Under the pieces are notes generated by a model. The model did not search any database, was not told where the DNA came from, and saw nothing but the letters and a program-made list of their open reading frames with translations. Shown piece by piece: positions 20,737 through 29,188 of a stretch of DNA of 64,000 nt. Each line of letters opens with the position of its first letter. Position 1 is the stretch's first letter. A program made the position numbers and the translations under genes. The stretch is from Pseudomonadota bacterium (GTDB lineage: Bacteria > Pseudomonadota > Gammaproteobacteria > Pseudomonadales > Pseudomonadaceae). The stretch covers positions 114,028 to 178,027 of the forward strand of contig JAEYXX010000001.1 in NCBI GenBank assembly GCA_023431055.1, given 5' to 3'.

Positions 20737-21105
20737 TCAGAAACCCCACAGAATCTGCACGCCCCAGACGAACATCGCGAACATGGCGATGCCGCACACG
20801 GCCTGGAACAGGAAACGCACACCAGTCGCCCACTTGCCCAGCGCCATCGGCGTCAGGTAGTCGGTGGAGATGGTCCACATGCCGACCCAGGCGTGCACGC
20901 TCAGTGCTACCAGGGCCAACAGGCTGAAGATGCGCATTGCGGTATGCGAGAACAGACCATGCCACTCGGCGTAGCCCATACCCGGATTGCAGATCACATA
21001 GCCCAGCAGAAACAGCGTGTAAGCCGCGAGAACGACCGCAGAAACGCGTTGCGCCATCCAGTCATAGAGGCCCGAACGCGAGAAGTTCGTGACATTAGTT
21101 ACCAT
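20737..21105 (-). CDS. sdhD: Succinate dehydrogenase hydrophobic anchor SdhD
   Basis: Membrane anchor that, with SdhC, holds heme b and the ubiquinone site. It has 122 aa and three helices. The ATG at 21105 is chosen over one two codons upstream (21111) because GGGGG lies seven bases before it, whereas it would touch the upstream ATG. The heme/quinone helix contains HAWVGMWTISTDYL near residues 68-81. The start overlaps the end of sdhC, so translation is coupled. Confidence 0.95.
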   Translation of the reverse strand: MVTNVTNFSRSGLYDWMAQRVSAVVLAAYTLFLLGYVICNPGMGYAEWHGLFSHTAMRIFSLLALVALSVHAWVGMWTISTDYLTPMALGKWATGVRFLFQAVCGIAMFAMFVWGVQILWGF

Positions 21106-21473
21106 ATCCATACCCCCAGCAGCACGATCACGACCGCCGCAACGGCGATGACGATTTGCGAGCCCAGCTTGCCGCCTTCCAGCGTCTCACCGATGCCCAT
21201 GTCCATGATCAAGTGGCGTACACCGGCCACCAGGTGGTACAGCAGAGCGGACAACAGACCCCAGATCACGAACTTGGCCAGCGGACTGGTCAGGCATTCT
21301 TTCACCTGGGCGAAGCCCTCCTCGGAGGTCAACGACTTGTCGAGGCCATACAGCAGAATGGCGATACCGACAAAGAGGATGACACCGGAGATACGGTGAA
21401 GAATGGACGTGTAAGCGGTGATCGGAAGCTTGATAGTCCGAAGGTCTAGGTTTACAGGTCGTTGGCTATTCAC
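21099..21473 (-). CDS. sdhC: Succinate dehydrogenase cytochrome b556 subunit SdhC
   Basis: 124-aa anchor subunit with three helices; the heme-ligand region is HLVAGVRHLIMD near residue 84. The start is GTG 21473, giving NSQRPVNLDLRTIKLP, which agrees with the pseudomonad SdhC N-terminus. The frame is open for 27 codons upstream but that part does not look like SdhC. No strong Shine-Dalgarno sequence precedes the GTG (AAAAAAGCC), which is unusual for the first gene of a highly expressed operon. Confidence 0.94.
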   Translation of the reverse strand: MNSQRPVNLDLRTIKLPITAYTSILHRISGVILFVGIAILLYGLDKSLTSEEGFAQVKECLTSPLAKFVIWGLLSALLYHLVAGVRHLIMDMGIGETLEGGKLGSQIVIAVAAVVIVLLGVWIW

Positions 21474-21606
21474 GGCTTTTTTATCACACTGAGAGCCCCT
21501 AACGATCAGGGCAAAGTTGTTGGGAAGTGCACTGGCAAGGTACCCATCACCCAATGAGTGACAACCGCCATGACACGGCCCTAAAGCCTGTGGCGGTCGG
21601 CCGCAG

Positions 21607-21635
21607 AGTATAGACAGTTAGCAGACTAATGACAA
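21607..21635 (-). promoter_or_regulatory. Candidate sigma-70 promoter of sdhCDAB
   Basis: On the minus strand TTGTCA (21635-21630), a 17-base spacer, then TATACT (21612-21607). The predicted leader before the sdhC GTG is about 125 bases, long enough for post-transcriptional control. Confidence 0.65.
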
Positions 21636-21749
21636 TGCAATGCCCTCCCCCAAAAAGCGCATTGCAGCCTTTAAACAAATGGCGTAAATAGCGCCCTTTT
21701 TTCGTTGAAAACACCGTTCAAACCCTTCTACTGCCTGGGTTCTCGCAAA

Positions 21750-21777
21750 TTGACTTTCGGATTTATCCCACTATAGT
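21750..21777 (+). promoter_or_regulatory. Candidate sigma-70 promoter of gltA
   Basis: TTGACT (21750-21755), a 16-base spacer, then TATAGT (21772-21777), about 60 bases upstream of the gltA ATG. Both hexamers are one mismatch from consensus. Confidence 0.7.
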
Positions 21778-21836
21778 GGTGCGGGCCCTGCGTGGGGGGC
21801 TGTCTGATGATTTCAAGCATAACTAGGAGGCCACAT

Positions 21837-23120
21837 ATGGCTGACAAAAAAGCGCAGTTGATCATCGAGGGCAATGCCCCCGTCGAACTGCCCGTTCTGA
21901 CCGGCACTGTTGGTCCCGATGTAATCGATGTGCGGAGCCTGACCGCCACGGGTCGGTTCACCTTTGATCCTGGTTTCATGTCGACCGCCTCTTGCGAGTC
22001 GAAGATCACCTATATCGACGGCGATCAAGGCATCCTGCTGCACCGCGGCTACCCCATCGAGCAGCTCGCCGAGCAGTCTGACTACCTGGAAACCTGCTAC
22101 CTGCTGCTCAATGGCGAACTGCCGAGCAAGGAAGAAAAGGCCAGGTTCGTCAGCACCATCAAGAACCACACTATGGTTCATGAGCAGCTGAAGACCTTCT
22201 TCAACGGCTTCCGCCGTGATGCCCACCCGATGGCCATCATGTGCGGCGTAGTCGGCGCCCTGTCCGCCTTCTATCACGACTCGCTGGACATCAAGAACCC
22301 GCAGCACCGCGAAGTATCGGCCATGCGCCTGGTGGCCAAGATGCCGACCATCGCCGCCATGACCTACAAGTACTCCATGGGCCAGCCCATGATGTACCCG
22401 CGCAACGACCTGAATTACGCGGAAAACTTCCTGCACATGATGTTCAACACCCCGTGCGAGATCAAACCGATCAGCCCGGTGCTGGCCAAGGCGATGGACA
22501 AGATCTTCATCCTCCACGCCGACCATGAGCAGAACGCCTCCACCTCCACCGTACGCCTGGCTGGCTCCTCGGGCGCCAACCCGTTCGCCTGTATCGCTGC
22601 CGGCATCGCCGCGTTGTGGGGTCCGGCACACGGCGGCGCCAACGAAGCCGTACTGGCCATGCTCGACGAGATCGGTGACGTTTCGAACATCGACAAGTTC
22701 ATCGCCAAGGCCAAGGACAAGAACGACCCGTTCAAGCTGATGGGCTTCGGTCACCGCGTGTACAAGAACCGCGACCCGCGCGCCACCGTGATGAAGCAGA
22801 CCTGCGACGAAGTCCTCGGCGAGCTGGGCATCACCAATGACCCGCAGCTGGAACTGGCCATGCGCCTGGAAGAGATCGCCCTGACCGATCCCTACTTCAA
22901 AGAGCGCAACCTGTACCCGAACGTCGACTTCTACTCGGGCATCATCCTCAAGGCCATCGGTATTCCGACCTCGATGTTCACCGTGATCTTCGCCCTGGCA
23001 CGTACCGTGGGCTGGATCTCGCACTGGAAGGAAATGCTCTCGGGTCCGTACAAGATTGGCCGCCCGCGCCAGCTGTACACCGGTTACGAGCAGCGCGATC
23101 TGCCGACCAACCGCGACTGA
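21837..23120 (+). CDS. gltA: Citrate synthase (type II)
   Basis: Condenses oxaloacetate and acetyl-CoA to citrate, the entry step of the TCA cycle. It has 427 aa from the ATG at 21837, chosen because AGGAGG stands six bases upstream; the open frame begins 15 codons earlier without a ribosome site. Active-site landmarks are the histidine in [20 protein letters not shown] near 230-249 and [14 protein letters not shown] near 303. The length and N-terminal beta domain fit the hexameric, NADH-sensitive Gram-negative type. It is divergent from sdhC and monocistronic. Confidence 0.98.
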   Translation: MADKKAQLIIEGNAPVELPVLTGTVGPDVIDVRSLTATGRFTFDPGFMSTASCESKITYIDGDQGILLHRGYPIEQLAEQSDYLETCYLLLNGELPSKEEKARFVSTIKNHTMVHEQLKTFFNGFRRDAHPMAIMCGVVGALSAFYHDSLDIKNPQHREVSAMRLVAKMPTIAAMTYKYSMGQPMMYPRNDLNYAENFLHMMFNTPCEIKPISPVLAKAMDKIFILHADHEQNASTSTVRLAGSSGANPFACIAAGIAALWGPAHGGANEAVLAMLDEIGDVSNIDKFIAKAKDKNDPFKLMGFGHRVYKNRDPRATVMKQTCDEVLGELGITNDPQLELAMRLEEIALTDPYFKERNLYPNVDFYSGIILKAIGIPTSMFTVIFALARTVGWISHWKEMLSGPYKIGRPRQLYTGYEQRDLPTNRD

Positions 23121-23138
23121 TAGCACCGCGAGACGAAA

Positions 23139-23165
23139 AAGGCTGCCAATCTGGCAGCCTTTTTT
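23139..23165 (+). terminator. Rho-independent terminator of gltA
   Basis: AAGGCTGCCA / TGGCAGCC stem followed by TTTTTTT, about 20 bases after the gltA stop. It also serves the convergent gene at 23187 (AAAAAGG on that side). Confidence 0.9.
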
Positions 23166-23186
23166 ATTGCCTGGCGAGTATCTCGC

Positions 23187-23786
23187 TCAGCGCCCTTCCA
23201 CCTTCGCTCGCAAGCCCTGCAGCGTCTGCAGCGGTGCATCGACGACGAAACTGTTGGCCAGCCACGACGGCACGCTGCCGCCCGGCTCGGTATGCACCTC
23301 GTAAGTCACTTCCACCTTGCCGTCAGCCAGCGGCTTCAGCTGCCACTGCCCATCGACGCGCTGCACGCGCAAGAAATCCTTTTCCTCCGGCAGGCGATCC
23401 GGCACCGCCTTGAGCAACCGGGTGACACTGCCATCGGCATCGGTACGCGTCGTCACCTGAATCACCGAATCGCGCGCCTTCACCGGCCAGGGCATTTCGA
23501 AGCGGGTGTACAGCTCGCTCACATCGCCTTTGGTTTCCAGCAGGCGCTGTTGCTGACAACTGAAGATCCAGGCGCAGGAATCCTCGACATCCTCCTGCGC
23601 AGCCTTCACGGCAGCCAGATCGCCGTTGATCGTTACCACGCCGCGGTAAGCCTTGTATTTCGAACCCGGTACGTCAGCCAGATACACGCTGACGCCCTCC
23701 TCTTCACGCTCCAGCTGCCACTGCCTTTCGGCAGCCTGGGCAGCAGTCGCGCACAACAGCATGGCCAGAACGGAATAACGCATCAT
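23187..23786 (-). CDS. START domain-containing exported protein
   Basis: 199-aa protein with a cleavable signal peptide (MMRYSVLAMLLCATAAQA, likely cleavage after AQA at residue 18). The rest is a START/SRPBCC lipid-binding fold: WQLEREEEGVSVYLADV near 23, the YRGVVTINGDL strand, and the family block FEMPWPVKARDSVIQVT near 105. It is probably periplasmic and binds a hydrophobic ligand. The gene next to gltA in P. aeruginosa is, from memory, of the same type. The ligand is unknown. Confidence 0.85.
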   Translation of the reverse strand: MMRYSVLAMLLCATAAQAAERQWQLEREEEGVSVYLADVPGSKYKAYRGVVTINGDLAAVKAAQEDVEDSCAWIFSCQQQRLLETKGDVSELYTRFEMPWPVKARDSVIQVTTRTDADGSVTRLLKAVPDRLPEEKDFLRVQRVDGQWQLKPLADGKVEVTYEVHTEPGGSVPSWLANSFVVDAPLQTLQGLRAKVEGR

Positions 23787-23852
23787 CTTCGAGCAACTCC
23801 CGGTGGGACTGTTTGCGTTTCGACCCGCACGGGCCGCGAGCGGTTCAGATCG

Positions 23853-24104
23853 TCAGGCAGTGGCCTGCTCCAGCCAACCCAGCAGGCGAATGGCGCTTTC
23901 ACGGTCATCGGCACATAGCTCAGCCTCGGCCTTGAACCCGGCGCATACCGCCGGGCGCTCCGGGCGACCGAAAATGGCGCAGAGAAATTCGGCATTGAGG
24001 TGAATGCAGCGCACGCCAGCCGGCTTGCCATTGGGCATGCCTGGAATCGGCGAGCTGATGGAAGGCGCGATGCAGCAGGCACCGCAACCGGCACGACACT
24101 CCAT
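23853..24104 (-). CDS. YkgJ family cysteine cluster protein
   Basis: 83-aa protein with the CxxxCxxCC pattern [15 protein letters not shown] at the start and two further cysteines (VRCIHL and [14 protein letters not shown]), typical of the YkgJ/UPF0153 family thought to bind zinc or an Fe-S cluster. The open frame runs 50 codons further upstream, but the family start at 24104 has GAGG seven bases before it. Biochemical role unknown. Confidence 0.85.
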   Translation of the reverse strand: MECRAGCGACCIAPSISSPIPGMPNGKPAGVRCIHLNAEFLCAIFGRPERPAVCAGFKAEAELCADDRESAIRLLGWLEQATA

Positions 24105-24177
24105 GAAACGACCTCGACTACAAACGAACGGCGGCGATCCTAATGAGGCGCGCGCCGTCCGTCGAGGTCTTTTGCGA

Positions 24178-25050
24178 TCAGCGGTTACGCTGCAGACGCG
24201 CCAGCAGGCTCGAAGTATCCCAGCGCCCGCCACCCATGCCCTGAACGTCGGCATAGAACTGATCGACCAGCGCTGTCACCGGTAGCTGCGCGCCATTGCG
24301 ACGCGACTCCTCGAGCACGATGGAAAGGTCCTTGCGCATCCAGTCGACCGCAAAGCCGAAGTCGAACTCGCCGGCCAGCATGGTCTTGTAGCGGTTCTCC
24401 ATCTGCCACGACTGCGCCGCCCCCTTGCTGATCACATCGACCACCGCATGACCATCGAGGCCCGCGCACTGGGCGAAGTTCAGCGCCTCGGCCAGCCCCT
24501 GCACCAGGCCGGCGATGCAAATCTGGTTGACCATCTTGCTCAACTGGCCGCTGCCGGCCGGCCCCATAAGACGCATCATGCGCGCGTAGCACTGGATCAC
24601 CGGCTCTGCCGCTGCGTAGGCCTGCTGCTCGCCGCCGACCATCACGGTCAGCACGCCATTGACCGCACCGGCCTGGCCACCAGACACCGGCGCATCGAGG
24701 AAACCCAGGCCACGCTCGGTCGCGACAGCCGCAAGCTCACGCGCCACGTCAGCCGAAGCAGTGGTGTGGTCGACCAGGATGGCACCTGGCGCCATACCAG
24801 CAAAGGCGCCCTGCTCACCCAGAATCACGCTGCGCAGGTCGTCATCGTTGCCGACGCAACACATCACCAGTTCGGCACCCGCCACCGCCTCACGCGGGGT
24901 CGGCGCGCTGTTGCCGGCATATTCCGCCACCCACTGCTCGGCCTTGCCCGGCGAACGGTTATAGACCGTCACCTGATGCCCCTTGCGGGCAAGATGCCCG
25001 GCCATCGGATACCCCATAACGCCCAAGCCGATAAATGCGACCTTTGCCAT
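24178..25050 (-). CDS. 3-hydroxyisobutyrate dehydrogenase-family oxidoreductase
   Basis: NAD(P)-dependent beta-hydroxyacid dehydrogenase, 290 aa. The N-terminal Rossmann motif [16 protein letters not shown] is at residues 6-21, the substrate-binding block [14 protein letters not shown] near 118, and the catalytic lysine in LSKMVNQIC near 168. The ATG at 25050 has AGGAGG five bases upstream; the longer open frame beyond it is not coding. Family members reduce tartronate semialdehyde, 3-hydroxyisobutyrate or succinic semialdehyde; the exact substrate cannot be assigned. The gene appears to stand alone. Confidence 0.9.
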   Translation of the reverse strand: MAKVAFIGLGVMGYPMAGHLARKGHQVTVYNRSPGKAEQWVAEYAGNSAPTPREAVAGAELVMCCVGNDDDLRSVILGEQGAFAGMAPGAILVDHTTASADVARELAAVATERGLGFLDAPVSGGQAGAVNGVLTVMVGGEQQAYAAAEPVIQCYARMMRLMGPAGSGQLSKMVNQICIAGLVQGLAEALNFAQCAGLDGHAVVDVISKGAAQSWQMENRYKTMLAGEFDFGFAVDWMRKDLSIVLEESRRNGAQLPVTALVDQFYADVQGMGGGRWDTSSLLARLQRNR

Positions 25051-25171
25051 AACAACCTCCTGCGGACATAGGCCGCAGAGCCTAACACGACGTTTGCCCT
25101 GGCCGGAAAGGCCTTCCATACTGCCTGCCAATCGGCCCCGAGCGAGGCCTTGCGAACGATTAGGAGCGCCA

Positions 25172-25731
25172 ATGGGACATTGGTTGGTCATCGACCTGGA
25201 AGCCACGACCGACGAAGGTGGCTGGCCGATGGAAGAAATGGAAATCATCGAGATCGGTGCCAGCCTGGTCGGCGCTGACGGCCACGAGCGCGATCACTTC
25301 CAGCGTTTCGTCAAACCACAGCGGCGCCCATGCCTGACAGACTTCTGCCGCGAGTTCACCCACATCAACCAGGCCGATATCGACAGCGCCGCGCCAATGC
25401 CACACGTCTGGCCCCCGTTTGAGCGCTGGCTGACGCAGCACGCACCGCGTCTGGTCGGCTGGAGTAGTTGGGGCGACTATGACCGCCGCCAGCTGGAGCA
25501 GGAATGGCGTCGGCATCAGGTGCACAGCCTGCTGGCTGGCGTGCCCCATCTGAATCTGAAACAGGCATTCGCCAAGGCCCGGCAACTGCAACGCCCGGTC
25601 GGCCTCCGGTCGGCCTGCACAGCGCACTGCAGCTGGCCGGCATGCACTTTCAGGGGCAACAGCACCGAGCCCTCGAGGACGCCCGTAATACCGCGCGCCT
25701 GCTGCCGCTGGTGCTACCGCTCAAAGGCTGA
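25172..25731 (+). pseudogene. 3'-5' exonuclease (DEDDh, ERI1-like), frameshifted by an 11-bp tandem duplication
   Basis: The start at 25172 has TAGGAG upstream. The frame encodes an exonuclease with motif I VIDLEATTDEGG at residues 5-16 and motif II in GWSSWGDYDRRQLEQEW near 97. At 25595-25616 the 11-mer CCGGTCGGCCT is present twice in tandem. Because of it the frame shifts and ends in unrelated residues at 25777. Removing one copy restores QRPVGLHSALQLAGMHFQGQ and then the motif III sequence HRALEDARNTARLL, ending at 25731. The final catalytic histidine and aspartate are therefore lost in the present reading frame, so the product should be inactive. Natural mutation, phase-variable site or assembly error are all possible. 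Confidence 0.85.
25595..25616. repeat. 11-bp tandem duplication inside the exonuclease gene
   Basis: Two perfect adjacent copies of CCGGTCGGCCT (25595-25605 and 25606-25616). The identity stops exactly at both ends. The insertion length is not a multiple of three and breaks the gene. Confidence 0.95.
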
Positions 25732-25798
25732 TGACGAAGAAAAGCCGCTTGGGCATACTGGCGCCCCTCTTTCGTAACCCTTTCCCGAGGAATCGCAG

Positions 25799-26080
25799 AT
25801 GTTCAAGGTCAACGAGTACTTCGACGGCACCGTCAAATCCATCGGCTTCGCCATGGCCGAAGGCCCCGCCACCATCGGCGTGATGGCCCCGGGCGAATAC
25901 GAATTCGGCACCAGCCAGCTGGAAGTCATGCATGTCATTGCCGGCGCCCTGACCGTGAAACTGCCGGGCAGCGACAGCTGGAACACCTATGAGGCCGGCA
26001 GCCAGTTCACCGTCGAGGCCAACAGCAAGTTCCAACTGAAGGTGGCCGTGGATACCGCCTACCTCTGCGAATACCGCTAA
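25799..26080 (+). CDS. ppnP: Pyrimidine/purine nucleoside phosphorylase PpnP
   Basis: 93-aa single-domain cupin formerly called DUF1255. It begins [17 protein letters not shown] and contains the conserved [18 protein letters not shown] (residues 30-47) and [19 protein letters not shown]. Family members phosphorolyse several nucleosides to free base and ribose-1-phosphate. The upstream CCCGAGGAATCGCAG gives a GAGGA ribosome site. Complete, with its own terminator (26105-26128). Confidence 0.95.
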   Translation: MFKVNEYFDGTVKSIGFAMAEGPATIGVMAPGEYEFGTSQLEVMHVIAGALTVKLPGSDSWNTYEAGSQFTVEANSKFQLKVAVDTAYLCEYR

Positions 26081-26104
26081 TAAGCTAGCCGCATAGCGTT
26101 TAAG

Positions 26105-26128
26105 AACCGGCCCCAGCGGCCGGTTTTT
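26105..26128 (+). terminator. Rho-independent terminator of ppnP
   Basis: AACCGGCC / GGCCGGTT stem with a short loop and a run of five T, about 25 bases after the stop codon. Confidence 0.85.
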
Positions 26129-26155
26129 CTTTGACCACTCTCAGGACGCCAGCCC

Positions 26156-27007
26156 ATGCCACGCTCCGCCCTTCTTGTCCCCATCGCCCTGCTCGTGGTG
26201 GCGATGGTTTCGATCCAGAGCGGCGCGTCGCTGGCCAAGAACCTTTTCCCGATAGTCGGCGCCGAAGGCACCACCACCCTGCGCCTGGTGCTGGGGGCAA
26301 TCATTCTGTCGCTGGTGATGCAGCCCTGGCGCGCCAGGTTGGACCTGCGCAAGTGCCAGTCATTGCTTGCCTACGGCCTGGCGCTGGGTGGGATGAATCT
26401 GCTGTTCTACATGTCATTGCAGAGCATCCCGCTGGGTATCGCCGTAGCACTGGAATTCACCGGCCCGCTGGCCCTGGCGCTGTTTTCCTCGCGCCGCCTG
26501 CTGGATTTCGTCTGGGTGATCCTGGCCGTCATCGGCCTGTGGATGCTCCTGCCAACTGGCGCCACGCAGAGCGCCATCGATCCACTCGGCGCGGCCCTGG
26601 CCCTTGGCGCAGGCGTTTGCTGGGCGCTATACATCATCTTCGGGCAGAAAGCCGGCGCCCAGCATGGCCGCCACACCGTCGCGCTAGGCACCTGGGTCGC
26701 CGCGTTGCTGGTGCTGCCCATCGGCGCCTGGCACGCAGGCAGCGATCTGCTCAGCCTCGACCTGCTGCCCATTGCCTTAGGCGTCGCAGTGCTGTCCTCA
26801 GCCCTGCCCTACAGCCTGGAGATGGTGGCTCTGACGCGACTGCCAGCGCGCACCTTCAGCGTATTGATGAGCCTGGAGCCGGCAATCGCGGCCATGTGCG
26901 GCCTGGCCTTTCTCGGCGAGAAGCTGCTCTGGGGCCAGTGGCTGGCCGTCGGCGCGATCATCGTCGCCTCGGCTGGCGCCGCCGCCACTATCAGACCCAA
27001 GCGCTAG
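26156..27007 (+). CDS. rhtA: EamA/DMT family exporter (RhtA-like)
   Basis: 283-aa inner-membrane protein with about ten helices and two EamA repeats. It resembles the threonine/homoserine exporter RhtA: GAEGTTTLRLVLGAIIL near residue 36, MNLLFYMSLQSIPLGIAVALEF near 80 (cut here as SIPLGIAVALEF) and SSALPYSLEMVALTRLPAR near 215. The match to RhtA is better than to generic DMT exporters, but the substrate is inferred. It is convergent with the ABC transporter gene, whose stop overlaps its last four bases. Confidence 0.8.
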   Translation: MPRSALLVPIALLVVAMVSIQSGASLAKNLFPIVGAEGTTTLRLVLGAIILSLVMQPWRARLDLRKCQSLLAYGLALGGMNLLFYMSLQSIPLGIAVALEFTGPLALALFSSRRLLDFVWVILAVIGLWMLLPTGATQSAIDPLGAALALGAGVCWALYIIFGQKAGAQHGRHTVALGTWVAALLVLPIGAWHAGSDLLSLDLLPIALGVAVLSSALPYSLEMVALTRLPARTFSVLMSLEPAIAAMCGLAFLGEKLLWGQWLAVGAIIVASAGAAATIRPKR

Positions 27008-28761
27008 TTGCCGAACTGCAGCTCCGCCAAGCGCGCATAGAGCGGACTACTCTCGATCAGCTCGGCATGACTGCCAATGGCCGCCAGGTGCCCCTGTTCG
27101 ACCACGGCGATGCGGTCCGCCTGTTTCACCGTGGCCAGGCGATGGGCGATCACCAGGGTGGTGCGCCCGGCCATCAGCGACGGCAGTGCCTGCTGGATCA
27201 GATGTTCGCTCTCGGCATCCAGGGCGCTGGTGGCCTCGTCAAGCAGCAGGATAGGCGCATCGGCCATCAATGCACGGGCAATCGCCAGACGCTGACGCTG
27301 CCCACCCGACAGCCCCAGCCCGGCCTCCCCCAGATGGGTCTGATACCCCTGCGGCAGACGCTCGATGAATTCGTGGGCATGCGCTGCCCGCGCGGCCGCT
27401 TCTACCTCTGCCCGGGAGGCATCGAGTCGGCCATAGCGAATATTGTCCTCCACCGAACCGAAGAACAGCGCCGGACTCTGCGACACCAGAGCGAAGCAGG
27501 CGCGCAGCTCGCTTGGATCGAGCTGATCGATCGGCACACCATCGATGAGGATGCGCCCGGCCTGCGGGTCGAAAAAGCGCAGCAGCAGATCGAACAGCGT
27601 CGACTTGCCCGCTCCCGATGGCCCGACCAGCGCCAGGGTTTCACCGGCCGCCACCTGCAGGTCGATGCCATCGATGGCGTAGCTGTCGGGCCGCGATGGA
27701 TAGGCGAAACGCACGCCCTGCAACTCGATACGCCCACGCACCGGCTGCGGCAGATGCTGAGGCTGCTCCGGCGCGACGATGGCATTGCTGGAGCGCAGCA
27801 GTTCGCCAATACGCTCCGCCGCTCCGGCTGCGCGCTGCAGCTCGCCGATCACCTCGCTCAAGGTGCCGAAGGACGAGCCGACGATCAGGCTGTAGAACAC
27901 GAAGGCCGCCAGCTCACCGCCGGAAATGCGCCCGGCGATCACGTCCATGCCGCCAACCCAGAGCATCACGCCCACCGCCCCGAGCACCAGCACGATGACT
28001 ACGGTGATCAGCCAGGAACGCTGAGCGATGCGTTTACGCGCCACATCGAAAGCGGCCTCGGCGGACTCGCCAAAGCGGCGCTTGTCCTCGTCCTGGTGGT
28101 TGTAGGCCTGCACCGTCTTGATCTGCCCCAACACCTCGCCGACGTAGCTGCCGACATCGGCCACACGGTCCTGACTCTGCCGCGACAGCGCCCGCACGCG
28201 ACGGCCGAACAGCAGGATCGGTGCCACCACCAGCGGCAAGGCCAGCAGGACGATACCGCTGAGCTTGGGGTTGGTGATCACCAGCAACACGCTGCCGCCG
28301 ATCAGCATGATCAGGTTGCGCAGTGCCATCGACAGCGACGAGCCGATCACCGACTGCAGCAAGGTGGTATCGGCGGTCAACCGTGACTGGATCTCCGAGC
28401 TGCGATTGCTTTCATAGAAGCCGGGATGCAGCTCGATCAGGTGATCGAACACCCGCCGGCGAATATCGGCCACCACCCGCTCGCCGATCCACGACACCAG
28501 GTAGAAGCGCGTGTAGGTGCCAAAGGCCAGCGCCAGCACCAGCACGAAGAACAGCAGCAGGGACTGACGCAGCGCAGCCGGCGATTGCGTCGCCAGGCCC
28601 TGATCCACCAGCAGCTTGATGCCCTGCCCCATGGACAGGGTGATCGCCGCCGTGAACAGCAAGGCCAGCAGCGCACCCAGCACCCGGCCGCGATAAGGCG
28701 CGATAAAGCGCCAGGCCAGGCGTATCGCACCACGCTGGCGGGAGGAAAGCAGGCAAGTCAT
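27004..28761 (-). CDS. ABC exporter, fused permease-ATPase (MsbA/LmrA type)
   Basis: 585 aa. Residues 1-320 hold six membrane helices; residues 335-585 form the nucleotide-binding domain with Walker A GPSGAGKST near 385, signature LSGGQRQRLAIARAL near 487 and Walker B ILLLDEATSALD near 509, followed by the H-loop in VIAHRLATV. It is a homodimeric half-transporter. The substrate is unknown; the family exports lipids and drugs. The ATG at 28761 has GAGG six bases upstream. It is the last gene of a minus-strand run that starts with DUF1287. Confidence 0.92.
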   Translation of the reverse strand: MTCLLSSRQRGAIRLAWRFIAPYRGRVLGALLALLFTAAITLSMGQGIKLLVDQGLATQSPAALRQSLLLFFVLVLALAFGTYTRFYLVSWIGERVVADIRRRVFDHLIELHPGFYESNRSSEIQSRLTADTTLLQSVIGSSLSMALRNLIMLIGGSVLLVITNPKLSGIVLLALPLVVAPILLFGRRVRALSRQSQDRVADVGSYVGEVLGQIKTVQAYNHQDEDKRRFGESAEAAFDVARKRIAQRSWLITVVIVLVLGAVGVMLWVGGMDVIAGRISGGELAAFVFYSLIVGSSFGTLSEVIGELQRAAGAAERIGELLRSSNAIVAPEQPQHLPQPVRGRIELQGVRFAYPSRPDSYAIDGIDLQVAAGETLALVGPSGAGKSTLFDLLLRFFDPQAGRILIDGVPIDQLDPSELRACFALVSQSPALFFGSVEDNIRYGRLDASRAEVEAAARAAHAHEFIERLPQGYQTHLGEAGLGLSGGQRQRLAIARALMADAPILLLDEATSALDAESEHLIQQALPSLMAGRTTLVIAHRLATVKQADRIAVVEQGHLAAIGSHAELIESSPLYARLAELQFGN

Positions 28762-28769
28762 GAAGAGCC

Positions 28770-29188
28770 TCAGGAATCGGTGGTAGCAGGCGCTTCGGCC
28801 AGCCAGGCCACCGCGCAGAGGGCCAGCGCTGCCAGGTTGGTGGACAGAGGATTGAACGCCTGAATCAACAGGTGGGGGCTCAGCAGCGCAACATCAAGGA
28901 GCAGCACCAGCAAGACTGCTGCGGCCGCCAGCAACGGCCAGCGCTGACGGCGAATGGTCAGCAGCGCAATGCCCAGCAATACCTCGGCGATGCCTCGGCG
29001 ATGCCTCCGATCCGGGCGATCAGCTCCGGTGCGAACAACGCGTGATCGGGCAAGCCGTGCGCACCGATCATCGCCACCTCGTCAGGGCTCAGCCAGAGAA
29101 TCTTCGGCGCCAGACCATGCCAGACGAATACCGCAGCCAATGCCAGCCGCGCGAGCCAGGCGATCTGCGCCAGCCGGCGTTCAGTCAT
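28770..29188 (-). pseudogene. DoxX-like small membrane protein, frameshifted by an 11-bp tandem duplication
   Basis: The start at 29188 (MTERRLAQIAWLARLALA) overlaps the end of the DCC gene by eight bases. The N-terminal half includes FVWHGLAPKILWLSPDE, typical of DoxX-like proteins. At 28982-29003 the plus-strand 11-mer CCTCGGCGATG is present twice in tandem and shifts the frame. With one copy removed the frame reads ARIGGIAEVLLGIALLTIRR and continues through three further hydrophobic segments to a stop at 28770, giving about 135 aa and four helices. As it stands the product is truncated and ends in unrelated residues near 28958. Gene order suggests it once belonged to the DUF1287-DCC-DoxX-ABC unit. 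Confidence 0.85.
28982..29003. repeat. 11-bp tandem duplication inside the DoxX-like gene
   Basis: Two perfect adjacent copies of CCTCGGCGATG (28982-28992, 28993-29003), followed by CCTC, so the ancestral sequence had CCTC at both ends of the duplicated unit. That is the usual signature of replication slippage. Confidence 0.95.

Larger units (their letters stand above)
21474..21836. promoter_or_regulatory. Divergent sdhC-gltA regulatory region
   Basis: 363 bases between the two TCA transcription units. It holds one good sigma-70-type promoter for each direction (listed separately). The sequence between the promoters is comparatively AT-rich (around 21650-21720). No further operator could be named with confidence. 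Confidence 0.75.

Noticed and set aside
15131-21399. Long plus-strand open frames opposite sucA (15131-17524) and sdhA (19060-21399)
   Set aside because: Shadow frames of real minus-strand genes. They lack ribosome sites and recognisable domains.
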